A stretch of DNA of 64,000 bases, taken from Ostreococcus lucimarinus CCE9901. Taxonomy: Eukaryota > Chlorophyta > Mamiellophyceae > Mamiellales > Bathycoccaceae. The stretch covers positions 254,001-318,000 of the forward strand of contig NC_009366.1 of the NCBI RefSeq assembly GCF_000092065.1. The letters run 5' to 3'. A model generated the notes under the pieces. That model worked only from the letters and a program-made list of their open reading frames with translations, made no database searches and had not been told where the DNA came from. Of the stretch, positions 18,433 to 27,876 are shown piece after piece (within the stretch, counting starts at the first letter, position 1; the number at the start of each line of letters is the position of its first letter). The translations under genes and the position numbers were made by a program.

Positions 18433-19475
18433 ATGGCGACGAAGTCGTTGGTGATGACGACGCGCGATGATCGCGCGCTGACGCGGTCGACGCGCGACGC
18501 GGAGACGATCGCGACGCTGCAGCGAGAGCTCAGCTCGAGTGAAATAGAACGCGCGACGACGGCGCGCGCGATGGCGGCGCACGAAGAGCGCGCGCGAGAG
18601 CTCGAACGCGCGTTGGCGCGCGCCGAAGACGCGCTGGAGGAAGCGACGAGCGAGATGGAGACGAAGGAGCGAACGCGGAGGGACGGCGCCGAACGCCTGG
18701 CGCGACGATACGAGGCGTTGGCGCGGCGAGTGGAGGAGACCGAACGCGCGGCGAGGCGCGAGCGAGAGGAGTGCGTGATGTATAAAACGGAATGTGAGAG
18801 CCTCAGACAGGCACTGGAGGCTTCGACGCGGGAATTAGGGGCGATGCAGGTGGACGCCGCGCGCGGGAAATCGGCGGCGAGCGAGGCAAAGAATTTTAAA
18901 AGAGAGATTGACAGAGCGCGACGAGAGAAAGACGCGGCGATGAGCGCAATTAGAGCCGAGTTGGCGGATGCGCGGCGGCGGGCAACGTCGTTGGAGGCAT
19001 CGAGCACGGAGGTTAAAAGGATATTGGGCGACGCGTTGGGGGAGGAGTTGGGCGAGCGCGACGCCGCGACGGTGGCGGCGAGACGCGTGGCCGACGCGAT
19101 GCGCGACGCCAAGGCGCGATTGCAAGCGCTCGAACGCGTTCAACACGCGAATAGTGCAGATGGTGCGAGCACGCTCAGAAACTCGACTTCTTCGGCGATG
19201 GAAGACGACGTCGCACTCGTCGCCGAGACGGAGGCCGCGCTCGAAGAGGCCCTCGGCACCGCGCGACGATGGAAGTCAGCGGCCGAGAAAGAGCGCACTT
19301 CGCGAGAACGCATCGAAAATGAGCTCGACGACTGTCGCTCGTCCCTCGCGCGCGCGATCGAGGAAAGGTCTCGAGCCGAATCGTACGAGCGCGAGCTCGA
19401 AGCCGTCGTCGAGCGACTCGGCGATAGAATTCGCGCCCTGGAATCCGCGTCGCCCGCCGTGCGCCGCGACAACGT

Positions 19476-19506
<31 letters not shown>

Positions 19507-19509
19507 TAG
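18433..19509 (+). CDS. Coiled-coil protein of unknown function
   Basis: 358 aa. Apart from the first ~15 residues and a Asp/Thr tail, the whole protein is heptad-rich: continuous Glu/Arg/Ala helices from about 20 to 340, with a single short break around 245-260 (HANSADGASTLRNST). There are no recognisable catalytic or binding motifs. The ATG is the first in the 173-bp divergent gap. The C-terminus ends in a Thr-Asp dipeptide run encoded by a hexanucleotide repeat (about 19476-19503). It could be a structural or tethering protein, but I cannot say which. Confidence 0.7.
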
Positions 19510-19781
19510 CCAAGCCACCCGGACCGCGCCCGCGTAGCCGCTTGCCCGCTTTCTGATTAATCTGACGACAACATGCCCGCACACTCGGGTTGAGACATAT
19601 CGGGTTTCCGTCGAAACCGTCCGGTGATCTATGAAAAACGACCTCGAATACGCAACACATCGCTGAGATTTCCCAAACCACGCGTTCACTGATTGCCAGC
19701 GCCGAGTCGTCCCCTCGACCGCGCCCTCGGGGTGCGGCGCGACATCGCGACGTCGGGCGCGTCGACGACGCCCCCGACGCG

Positions 19782-21038
19782 ATGCAGACGACCGCGATCC
19801 CGTCGCGAACCGCGGCGCGCGCGCGCGGGTGGACGAGAGCGCGAGAGGGCGCGCGCAACGCGACCATCGTGCGCGCTAACCCACCCGGAAGTGCGCGACG
19901 CGAAGGCGTCGCGCGACGCGGCGACGACGCGGCGACGACGCGCGCGATCGCGGTGGATGAAAGAAAGTCATCATCATCGACGGACGCCGTTCGCGAGTGC
20001 GCCGTGGGGGACGCGCTGCGGGTGCGATTGCCCGGGGAGACTCGAGCGAGTTATCTAGAGGTGGAGGCGACGAGCGCGAACCGCGCGCGCGGAGCGTTTC
20101 GAGGCGTCGATGCGGTGCTCGAGGTGTGCGAAGAGACGAATAGAGTGTTGTTGAGTGAAATTGTCGATGGGAACTTTGGAAAGGATGGGAAGAGGAAGTC
20201 AACGCGATTGTTGCGGGAAAGGTTTACGCGCTCGTACGACGGTTTGACGACGACGCTGGAGACGCTGCGAAGGTCGGGAGAATATCCGGCGCCTGGGTTT
20301 TCGGGCGCGATCGAGTGCGAAGAGGTGTCGAGACTTTGTAGTTTGGAAGAGTTACGCGCGCGAGTTTCGGAAGATGCGAGCTTTTGGGCCGACGGAAGTC
20401 CGAAAGATTTCCAAGGCTTGTCCGCGGACGAGCACGCAACGCTCAACGCCGGGGAGATTTTGGCGTTTCAGTGTGGATGCAGACCGATGTGCATGGTGCA
20501 GCTGTGGACTGGTTGGGAAGACGATTTGGGTCGACGACAAAGCATTGACATGCCTTTTGTCGCCCGATTGCTGAAGGAAATCACCGAAGACGATGAAATT
20601 GGTGTCATCACCGTCGCGCCTCCAGGGGCATCAGAAAAGCTCGGAATCACCGCGCTGTTGTATCCTCGAAAGTCGCCGTATAAAGAGCGCGCGAAGCTGC
20701 TCGCCTCTTTCGGCGCCCAAGCAGCCATCGTGGCGGGTTCAGCGTACTATCAAACGCTGATAGGACGGTGCCTCGGGTACAAGGAGGAGAACATCAATGC
20801 GCACGTGCAGCAATACAACAAGGGCGTCGGCGTCTCGAAGCAAATCAGCGACTTGGTCGAAGAAGAATTGGCCGGGCTTAGCGCAGTTCCCGCGTCAAAA
20901 CGGTGGAGAGATGGGTTCGCGGTCGCTACGGTGTCGAACGACAAGTCGCGAAGTCGAAGGAAAAAGAAGTCCAATCGAGCGTCCTCAAACTTGGAGGACG
21001 TGGAAATGATGTTTGGCCGACGCGGGCGCGCAAAGTAG
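19782..21038 (+). CDS. Unrecognised plastid-type protein, 418 aa
   Basis: The N-terminus (QTTAIPSRTAARARGWTRAR and onward to about 60) is Arg/Ala/Thr rich with few acids, like a plastid transit peptide. The central part is globular. A distinctive stretch FQCGCRPMCMVQLWTGWEDD (about 227-246) contains three Cys in CGCxxxC spacing, and might bind metal. It is followed by IGVITVAPPGASEKLGITAL and ASFGAQAAIVAGSAYYQTLI, which look like strand-helix units. The tail is Lys/Arg rich (SRSRRKKKSNRAS) with a final DVEMMFGRRGR. I do not recognise the family. It starts 272 bp after the coiled-coil gene and ends 39 bp from the convergent fusion gene. Confidence 0.72.
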   Translation: MQTTAIPSRTAARARGWTRAREGARNATIVRANPPGSARREGVARRGDDAATTRAIAVDERKSSSSTDAVRECAVGDALRVRLPGETRASYLEVEATSANRARGAFRGVDAVLEVCEETNRVLLSEIVDGNFGKDGKRKSTRLLRERFTRSYDGLTTTLETLRRSGEYPAPGFSGAIECEEVSRLCSLEELRARVSEDASFWADGSPKDFQGLSADEHATLNAGEILAFQCGCRPMCMVQLWTGWEDDLGRRQSIDMPFVARLLKEITEDDEIGVITVAPPGASEKLGITALLYPRKSPYKERAKLLASFGAQAAIVAGSAYYQTLIGRCLGYKEENINAHVQQYNKGVGVSKQISDLVEEELAGLSAVPASKRWRDGFAVATVSNDKSRSRRKKKSNRASSNLEDVEMMFGRRGRAK

Positions 21039-21077
21039 TATGACTGTAAAAAACAATGAAACAATTTTTTATTAATC

Positions 21078-24000
21078 CTATGAGAGCGTGCCTATTGCTT
21101 CGAAGTCATTCAGCATGTTACGCGAATGCACGGCTTCGAAGATTTTCGTACCGTCGCCTCCGCCGTATCGCAAAATTGCGTCGGCGCCGGCGGGATGGTC
21201 ATCCAAGAAATCGGTAAAGTCGTAAACACGGCCGTACAAAGCCACCCAGCAGTCATCCGCGGAGGCGTGTTTAGCGAGTTCCTCATGCGTGATAATGCGA
21301 TCTCGTTTCGGTATCTTCAGTTTCGGTACCTCCGTCGCGGCAGATGGCGCATCCGTGTTTGAGACAATGTTCACGTTCGTGCCGACGAGCCGCCCGAACA
21401 CCGCGCACTCAGTGAGCGCATTTCCACCTAGACGATTCTTGCCGTGCACACCACCGATGATTTCCCCAGCGGCAAATAATCCAGCGACGGGCGTTCCATC
21501 AGCTCGCACGACTCGTCCATAGCTATCAACCTTGACACCACCCATGGTGTAATGTACCACTGGCGTGACTCGCCCGGCGTAAAACGGCCCAGAAACTTTG
21601 AAAGGCGCGTTAGCAAAGTATGTCTTGTTGAATTCATCGAGACCCGCATTGGCTTGGTCGTTGTACTGCTCCAACGTCGCACGAAGCTGAGACTCCGTCG
21701 TGTTTCCACGGACGGACATCCACTTCGTCAAATCCGCGAGTGTGTCGAACTTGGTCATCAGGTTCTTCTTCACGTAAAGCGGCACATGCTTGTTCGCTTC
21801 GCTCGCGCCTTTTTCATCAAGCAGTAACACGAAGTCGAGCTTTTCTGCGTCTTCTTCTTGCATGCGAGCGCTGACGTAATCACGCGTGCCAAGCTCGTTG
21901 GCAAATCGTTTACCCGAACGATTCAATAGAATACCACCCGCACCTCGGAGTAATTCTGCGGCAAGCGTTTTCGTGTCGGCGCCCTCGTCTTCAGGATTGA
22001 TGAAGCCCGTGGGATGTACTTGAACGCGTTGCATGTCAACAGCACCAGCGCCTAATCCAAAAGCGAGCTTGTGTCCATCACCGGTCGTGCCTTTCGTGTT
22101 TGTCGTGGCGAACTTTGTGAGCTGAGGCGCGTACTTGCTCAGTAATGCGTCTTCTCCTTGCTTGTCATTCGAGTATCCCCCGGTGGCGAGCAGCACGTGG
22201 CGTGCTCTGACTTCGCCGCCTACATTACTACCATTCGAACCATCGGATGGCGTCCAACGCACGGCATTGATCGCGCCATCTTCAGCAGTGATTATTTCAC
22301 TCACCCTAGCCTTTTTCACCACTTTAAATCGCCCAGATTGAATGTAGTCTTCGCATTTCCCTTTGAGTGCGAAAACGAGAGACGATCCCGCCATACCTTC
22401 GTTCGGTCTGTACGTACGAGCGTAGCTGTGCCCTCCAAGCCTCGAAAGTAGGCTTAAATCGGCGCCAACGCGTCGACGAAGCCATTCAATCGTGGCACCA
22501 GCCTGGCTAGTGAGCGTCGGGATATGTTCGACGGTTTCGGGATCGAGATTTTCGCGACCGTTGCCGTTTCCGTAGGAGGATTTTTCGCAGTCGTCTGAAT
22601 ACGCTTCGACGCTGTCGGGATTATCTTCAAACGAAGTCTTGATCACTCCGTTGATCCCCGAAGACGCCCACTGAGAATTACCACCAACATATGCCTCTTT
22701 CTCTACCAACGTCACCCTACCGCCACGATCGAGCACGGTGAGTGAAGCCGTCAAGCCCGCTAAACCGCCGCCGACGACGACCAAGTCAACCGGGGGGTCA
22801 TCTTCAATGCCGCCTTTGGGTAGGGGTACGCCGAGTGCGCGAAGCGCGTGTTCGATGAATCTCCACGGCATGCTCTCAGCGTAGTACTTTGCTAAGACGA
22901 CAACTTTTGGATTATCCTCGAGCATTGCGCTCACGATGGCTGCCTCTGATTCTGGCGTCAACGCGCCAGATTTCACGTACGTCGCGGTAGCTGCAATCGC
23001 CGCCTCCAGTGGGCTCTGCTCCACCTTTTGACCGCCTTCAGTTTCGCGCAGATGTAAACCAACGCTTTCCAAATCTACTGAGCTCTTCAACGCGTCCTGC
23101 CTCGCCGCATTCATGAGTTCGGGCACTTTGCGAATGGCGTGACTAAACTTTGCAATGGTGTTCACAAGAGCCACCACCTCTTGCTTGTTCAAAGAAGACT
23201 CCAAGAGATCTTCGGGCAAGAGCAAGACTTTCAACGCCGAACCAAGACCCAAGAGTTGAAGTTTACCGTGAAGCTTGCACTTTTGACACGAAATGCAGTC
23301 CATGACTTCGCTAATGTTCAAGAAGATGTCTTTGAACTGGCTCTTCAGCGACACCGGCGCGAGAAGCTCTTCTCCCACTCCGCTGATCATTCCCGAGTTC
23401 GCACTCAACGTCGACTGCACATCGCGAAAAAGAGACTTTTCATCGAAAGCACCGAAGACATCGCGACAAGACGACAAAATGTGGCTTTCCAGCAAGCGAC
23501 TCATCAAAGCGTGCGTTCGCTCGTCCTCTTCGGCGTCTTGACCGATGCGAACGTCCATCTTCGACAGCGCCGGGGCCGCCTTACGAAGCGCTCTCAAGAG
23601 GACGACGAAAGAAAAGTGCAAGTTTTTCAGACGTTCTGGGTGCTTGGCGAATATTTCCACGAACTTTTTGGGATCGCTTCCCCACTCCGTTTCCCCGAGC
23701 GCGCGTTTCGGAGGCTTGGAGTGAAGCGCGATGTGGATGTTGATGCTCGAATGCATGCCGGACAAAAGGCGATACAGCACCCGCTCTTCGTAGCACATTT
23801 CATCCACGCTCGACGCCGACTTTAAGCAATTCTCTTCGTAAATGGCCCGCCAAACGTGCGATCCGTTGTATCCAGTCCATCGCTCTGGATTCAGCTGCAA
23901 GTTTACGTACTCTGTTTGCTCCTCGGGCGCAAACTTGTGGCACATGTCCGTCCAAAACGTCGGCAAATCCTCATCCGAGCATTCCGTTTCCGGGACGTCG

Positions 24001-24593
24001 ATGGACGTCAACGCCTCCGCCTCGGGCGTACTGATGGTTCGATCAACGCTATCCGTCACCGGGCTCCGCAGCGTCGGTTCCGAGCCATCCTTATGTTCCA
24101 AATCTAGCGAGCACATCGTCTTCGGCGGCGACGCCGACGACGACGACGCGAACGGGGCGGAAGAAAAACCACCACCGCCGTGACCACCGTCACCGAACGC
24201 CGCGGTCGCACCGGACGGCGCCTCGCACGACGGCTCCGTCTCCGTCTTCGTCTCCGCGCCTTCCGTCGCCTTCCAAAACTTACACGTCCGTTTCAAATCC
24301 ACTTGAAACAACCTAAAATACGTCGTATTCGTCAACTCACTGAGAATAGAGTGTAACTGCGCCTCGTTCGCGCCCTCGACGTCCTCCACGTCGCACGACG
24401 CGTCCCCGACCGCGCCTCGCACCGCGTCGCGCGAGCGCGTCTCGCCTTCGCCTTCCCCTTCGCCCGTCGCCACCCCCGCGCCCCGCGCGCCGACGCTCGA
24501 CGCCACCGCGACGACCGCGATCGCGCCCACGAGCACCATCCACCATCGTCCGCGTCGTTCGCGTCCGCGTCCGCGCGTCCGCGTCGTCGCCAT
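21078..24593 (-). CDS. ERO1: ERO1 oxidoreductin / flavin fumarate reductase / cytochrome b5 fusion
   Basis: 1171 aa from ATG 24593. Residues 1-40 are Arg-rich and then hydrophobic ([18 protein letters not shown]): a signal peptide or anchor into the ER. Residues ~70-520 are ERO1: [16 protein letters not shown], the FAD-contact [36 protein letters not shown], and the inner active site [19 protein letters not shown] at about 430. The usual outer CxxxxC is not recognisable. Residues ~600-1090 are an Osm1/Fcc3-type fumarate reductase: [72 protein letters not shown]. Residues ~1095-1171 are cytochrome b5 with heme ligands in [11 protein letters not shown] and EAVHSRN. There is no KDEL. Single exon. 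See findings for the implied pathway. Confidence 0.92.
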   Translation of the reverse strand: MATTRTRGRGRERRGRWWMVLVGAIAVVAVASSVGARGAGVATGEGEGEGETRSRDAVRGAVGDASCDVEDVEGANEAQLHSILSELTNTTYFRLFQVDLKRTCKFWKATEGAETKTETEPSCEAPSGATAAFGDGGHGGGGFSSAPFASSSSASPPKTMCSLDLEHKDGSEPTLRSPVTDSVDRTISTPEAEALTSIDVPETECSDEDLPTFWTDMCHKFAPEEQTEYVNLQLNPERWTGYNGSHVWRAIYEENCLKSASSVDEMCYEERVLYRLLSGMHSSINIHIALHSKPPKRALGETEWGSDPKKFVEIFAKHPERLKNLHFSFVVLLRALRKAAPALSKMDVRIGQDAEEDERTHALMSRLLESHILSSCRDVFGAFDEKSLFRDVQSTLSANSGMISGVGEELLAPVSLKSQFKDIFLNISEVMDCISCQKCKLHGKLQLLGLGSALKVLLLPEDLLESSLNKQEVVALVNTIAKFSHAIRKVPELMNAARQDALKSSVDLESVGLHLRETEGGQKVEQSPLEAAIAATATYVKSGALTPESEAAIVSAMLEDNPKVVVLAKYYAESMPWRFIEHALRALGVPLPKGGIEDDPPVDLVVVGGGLAGLTASLTVLDRGGRVTLVEKEAYVGGNSQWASSGINGVIKTSFEDNPDSVEAYSDDCEKSSYGNGNGRENLDPETVEHIPTLTSQAGATIEWLRRRVGADLSLLSRLGGHSYARTYRPNEGMAGSSLVFALKGKCEDYIQSGRFKVVKKARVSEIITAEDGAINAVRWTPSDGSNGSNVGGEVRARHVLLATGGYSNDKQGEDALLSKYAPQLTKFATTNTKGTTGDGHKLAFGLGAGAVDMQRVQVHPTGFINPEDEGADTKTLAAELLRGAGGILLNRSGKRFANELGTRDYVSARMQEEDAEKLDFVLLLDEKGASEANKHVPLYVKKNLMTKFDTLADLTKWMSVRGNTTESQLRATLEQYNDQANAGLDEFNKTYFANAPFKVSGPFYAGRVTPVVHYTMGGVKVDSYGRVVRADGTPVAGLFAAGEIIGGVHGKNRLGGNALTECAVFGRLVGTNVNIVSNTDAPSAATEVPKLKIPKRDRIITHEELAKHASADDCWVALYGRVYDFTDFLDDHPAGADAILRYGGGDGTKIFEAVHSRNMLNDFEAIGTLS

Positions 24594-25294
24594 CGTCGCG
24601 AACCAATCAATCAATCCGTCGCGCGGTCGAACCGAACCGCGCCGAACCGCGCCGAACCGCGCCGAACCGCGCCGAACCGCGCCGAACCGCGCCGAACCGA
24701 ACCGATCCGCGACGCCCGCCCGCCCCCTCGCCCGCGCCCCCCCGCGCGCGCGTCGCTCGCGTCGCGCGATGCCGCCGCGATCGGTCGCCCGCGCCGTCTC
24801 CATCGCACATTCGTCGATCGCTCGTTCGCGTCGATCGACGATCGACCGATCGCCCGTTCGACGCGCGATCGGTCGAACGGCCCTCGGGGGCGAAACACAC
24901 CACCGCGGGCGGACCCGAAACACCGCGACAGCGGACCAAACGATGTTACGTATTTAACATTCACTTTACACTAGATGGTATTTTCCGCGACTCGCCGATC
25001 TCGACACGCGCCCGACGTCTTTCGGTCGCCGTTTCGCGCCGCGCGACGACGGCGGCGACGACGCCGCGCGACGGCGACGACGCCGCGCGACGCGACGCGA
25101 CGCGAAGAGTCGACGCTCGACGCTCGACGCTCGACGCGCGCGCGTCGCGACGCGTCGACGCGTTCGGCGCGCGTCGAGCGGCTCGGATCGGAGTTCGTTG
25201 GGCGCCGCCGCCGATCGACGATCGCGCGGGCGCGACGCGGATTCGAGGGCGCGCGCGACGCGCGGCGACGAGCGATCGACGACGATCGTCGACG
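24594..25294. other. Long divergent promoter region, ERO1 fusion / LUX-type gene (701 bp)
   Basis: The largest gap in the window. It holds a 10-bp tandem repeat (24631-24700), a CG-rich stretch, then an AT-rich patch at about 24940-24990 with ACGTATTTAAC and CACTTTACACTAGATGG that could be a core promoter, then CG-rich trinucleotides up to the LUX-type ATG. I found no evening element (AAATATCT). Long frames here on both strands are composition artefacts. Confidence 0.65.
24631..24700. repeat. 10-bp tandem repeat, unit GCCGAACCGC
   Basis: Seven consecutive 10-base units; the central five (24641-24690) are identical and the two edge units differ by one base. The array begins 38 bp upstream of the ERO1-fusion ATG, so it lies in its 5' UTR or promoter. 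A 10-bp period keeps each copy on the same face of the helix. Confidence 0.95.
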
Positions 25295-26224
25295 ATGGGG
25301 AGGGGGACGGGGAGCGACGCGACGGCGCGGGCGGCGGAGGCGAGGACGAGGGCGCGGGACGACGACGCGAGGGCGGACGCGCGGGGCGACGCGAACGCGA
25401 ACGCGAACGCGAACGCGAACGCGAACGCGAACGCGGCGAGACCGCCGTATGCGGCGATGACGGTGTATCCGGCGGTGTACGGGGCGTACGATGCGATGCG
25501 AGCGATGTCGCCGATGACGTACGACGCGTACGCGGGCGCGGCGCGCGCGGTGGCGGTGCCGGGGGATTCGTTTTCGAGACAGATTCAGGAGCGGGCGTAC
25601 GCGAGCGCGTTTACGTTTACGCGGCAGTGGAATTATTTGCAACACGCGGCGGCGGCGCAGCACGCGGCGTTCGCGTCGGGGAGTCGTGGGGGTGGAACGA
25701 TGATGGATCTTCTCGCCGCCACCGGTTCGGCGGCGGCTGAGCGCGATATCGGCGTCGAGCGCGAGGTGGAGCTGAGCAAGCGACAGCGGTTGGTGTGGAC
25801 GCCGCAACTGCACGCGCAATTCATCGCGGCGGTGCAAAAGCTCGGGGTTAAGACGGCGGTGCCGAAGGCGATTATGAAAATAATGAATGTCAAAGGGTTG
25901 ACGCGTGAAAACGTCGCTTCGCATTTGCAGAAGTATCGTCTGACGCTCAAACGAGCGCAGGATAGCTCTGAATCGACCCGGGCGTCGGGAGACGCGACAG
26001 ACGCGAAGAGAAGCGACGTCCGCGCGGGACGTAAGAGGAAAGATCGCGAAGAAAAAGGTAAAACCAACAGTGGAAGCGGCCAGGGAAGCGGCCAGGGAAG
26101 TGACGGTGGAAGTGCCGAGCATAGCGCGAGTGAAAACCTCGAGAATCGCGCCAAGCGAATTTCTTCCAGCGAAGAAGAAGAGACGCGACAAATTACGCTC
26201 GCCGTCGACCACAACGACGAATAA
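25295..26224 (+). CDS. LUX: LUX/PCL1-type GARP transcription factor (circadian clock)
   Basis: 309 aa. The GARP Myb-like domain is at about 160-220: [19 protein letters not shown], then [20 protein letters not shown] and [15 protein letters not shown]. The [28 protein letters not shown] signature is the one found in LUX ARRHYTHMO, BOA and PCL1, and differs from type-B response regulators and PHR. LUX binds GATWCG-type sites as the DNA-binding part of the evening complex in plants. Upstream, an Ala-Asn run comes from a hexanucleotide repeat, and residues ~48-150 are Ala/Tyr/Met rich. The C-terminus is Ser/Lys/Glu rich and probably disordered. There is no receiver domain. Confidence 0.9.
   Translation: MGRGTGSDATARAAEARTRARDDDARADARGDANANANANANANANAARPPYAAMTVYPAVYGAYDAMRAMSPMTYDAYAGAARAVAVPGDSFSRQIQERAYASAFTFTRQWNYLQHAAAAQHAAFASGSRGGGTMMDLLAATGSAAAERDIGVEREVELSKRQRLVWTPQLHAQFIAAVQKLGVKTAVPKAIMKIMNVKGLTRENVASHLQKYRLTLKRAQDSSESTRASGDATDAKRSDVRAGRKRKDREEKGKTNSGSGQGSGQGSDGGSAEHSASENLENRAKRISSSEEEETRQITLAVDHNDE
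25391..25432 (+). repeat. Hexanucleotide repeat (GCGAAC)7
   Basis: Seven perfect copies, in frame in the LUX-type gene, encoding Ala-Asn repeats at residues 33-46. A length-variable site is likely. Confidence 0.95.
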
Positions 26225-26410
26225 TTAGCGCAGCACGCGCTTGTATGTAGACTACGCCGACGCTCGATGATTCACAGGGCGCGCAAGAACGCCGAAATCG
26301 TCGACATCACCCTCCAATTTTGTTGTAAACAAGAGACAAGCACAATTTCTATGCACACGATGCAATGTCTGAACTACAATTTCTAAACTCTACGCGACGG
26401 ATCGATAGAT

Positions 26411-27670
26411 TCACACTTTGTTTTGCTCCTCCTCGAGAAAGTAAATCACGGGTTTGAGCTCGAACGGAAGGGGAGAAGTATTGTCGTACGCGGGCAGATC
26501 AACTGGACGTTGCGACGGCGGTAGCGACGCGTACGCCGACGCCTTGGTTCGCTTCGTGTACTCGTCTCGCAACTCCTTGACGGTTTTCAGCGCGTAAAGC
26601 AGCATCGCGTACGCTCGAGGCGGCGACTCGGGCGAGCGAGATGAACGCTTGAGCTTGGACAAAATCACTCGAAAGCAAGCCTCCATGCGATCCCACGCCT
26701 CGGTGAGCTCGGCGATTTTTCTCGTCCAATACGTATCGTGCCACGCCGCGTGTGCTTCGCCTTGCAGGTGAAACATTCTAATCCATTGAAATTCAACCTC
26801 GCGATGGACGTCGGCTAAGAACTGTATCTGTTTCGCATCCAAAGGTTTATTCTCGCGCTCTAAGTCTGGTACAATTGCGAGCGCATCGATACACCGCCTT
26901 TTGATGTACTGGAACGTATCCTTGGCCACCACGGCGACTCGATGTGTCGAAGAATATCTCGCACTCGAGCCGGTGAGCACGGCGTGATGGTGAGTGGCGT
27001 TGAACTCACCACACATGTAATACGTCGCTTTATCCTCCAAAGGCACGCAAAGCACCTCGCACTCCGCGTTCAACGCCCTCAGCGCCACTCGCCAGTCTTT
27101 TCTCTCTGGCGCCTCGTATGTGTGATACACCGCCACGGTGGAGTTTTCTCGCAACGACGAATCGCTGTGCCAACTCACCGACGTCGTCCCGAGATCGAAC
27201 TTCTCCTCATTCCGTAGCTCTATTTCGCTCTCACCCTCTGTTTCCATGTAATTAATCAGCGTCACGTTGTATTCGCACTCACTCTCCGCGAACGCTCCGC
27301 CGAGCTTTTCGCATCGCTCTCGCGCGCTCCTCGTCAGCGTCTCGTTCAACCGTCTCACCACTTCGTACGCCTCCCGTCCGCGCCACGGTTGCGCAAACAG
27401 GCGTAACTTCTGATAATGATACGTCATTCCGTCCTCACCGAGCAGGCAGCGCCGCACGTACGTCGTGGACACTTTATTTCCGGCGGAAACGACGTCGTGC
27501 GTGAATTCGCCTCGGCTGCGCATGTCGTCGAACGCGCGTTCGACGTCGTCGTGAAGCGACGCGGGAAGCACCGAGGGCGCGTCCACGACGAAACCGCGGT
27601 AGTGCGCTCGATGGACGCGCGCGAACGGTTCGCCGTCCTCGGGTTCGAGCACGGAGGATGACGGCGACAT
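26411..27670 (-). CDS. FTO: FTO-type Fe(II)/2-oxoglutarate RNA demethylase
   Basis: 419 aa. It resembles animal FTO along most of its length. N-terminal catalytic domain: Fe ligands in SWHSDSSL (HxD) and in NATHHHAVL (third His), the 2-oxoglutarate Arg and Ser in SSARYSSTHRV, and the Asn of TLINYME equivalent to human Asn205. The C-terminal helical domain follows the FTO-specific lead-in REVEFQWIRMFHLQG. FTO removes methyl groups from N6-methyladenosine, m6Am and related bases in RNA. Among sequenced eukaryotes, FTO is known mainly from vertebrates and marine algae, which fits this genome. All catalytic residues I can place are present. Its stop faces the LUX-type gene 186 bp away. Confidence 0.93.
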   Translation of the reverse strand: MSPSSSVLEPEDGEPFARVHRAHYRGFVVDAPSVLPASLHDDVERAFDDMRSRGEFTHDVVSAGNKVSTTYVRRCLLGEDGMTYHYQKLRLFAQPWRGREAYEVVRRLNETLTRSARERCEKLGGAFAESECEYNVTLINYMETEGESEIELRNEEKFDLGTTSVSWHSDSSLRENSTVAVYHTYEAPERKDWRVALRALNAECEVLCVPLEDKATYYMCGEFNATHHHAVLTGSSARYSSTHRVAVVAKDTFQYIKRRCIDALAIVPDLERENKPLDAKQIQFLADVHREVEFQWIRMFHLQGEAHAAWHDTYWTRKIAELTEAWDRMEACFRVILSKLKRSSRSPESPPRAYAMLLYALKTVKELRDEYTKRTKASAYASLPPSQRPVDLPAYDNTSPLPFELKPVIYFLEEEQNKV

Positions 27671-27876
27671 GACGCGAGGGACAGTGACGGCGGCGGTTGT
27701 GTCGCGCTTTTCGCTCTGAGCAGTCGTTCGCGAACGCGCGCGAGCGGCGAAGTCATGAAGCGCGTGAAAGTGCGTGAAAGAGTTTAAATTACACGATTCT
27801 AAATGCGGTTAAGTTGCTTATTCATTTCTCGTCCAAGATCGACGGGCGATTGAGAGACTTCGGTTTCGCGGTTTGC

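Noticed and set aside
24594-24923. N-terminal extension of the ERO1 fusion through the 10-bp repeats
   Set aside because: The extension reads Arg/Gly/Ala repeats with no targeting logic, whereas the ATG at 24593 is followed directly by a signal sequence.
24594-25294. Evening element or CCA1 site upstream of the LUX-type gene
   Set aside because: No AAATATCT or AAAAATCT in either strand of the gap by eye.
24971-26212. Minus-strand frame of 413 codons
   Set aside because: Antisense of the LUX-type gene; almost pure Arg/Val/His repeats.
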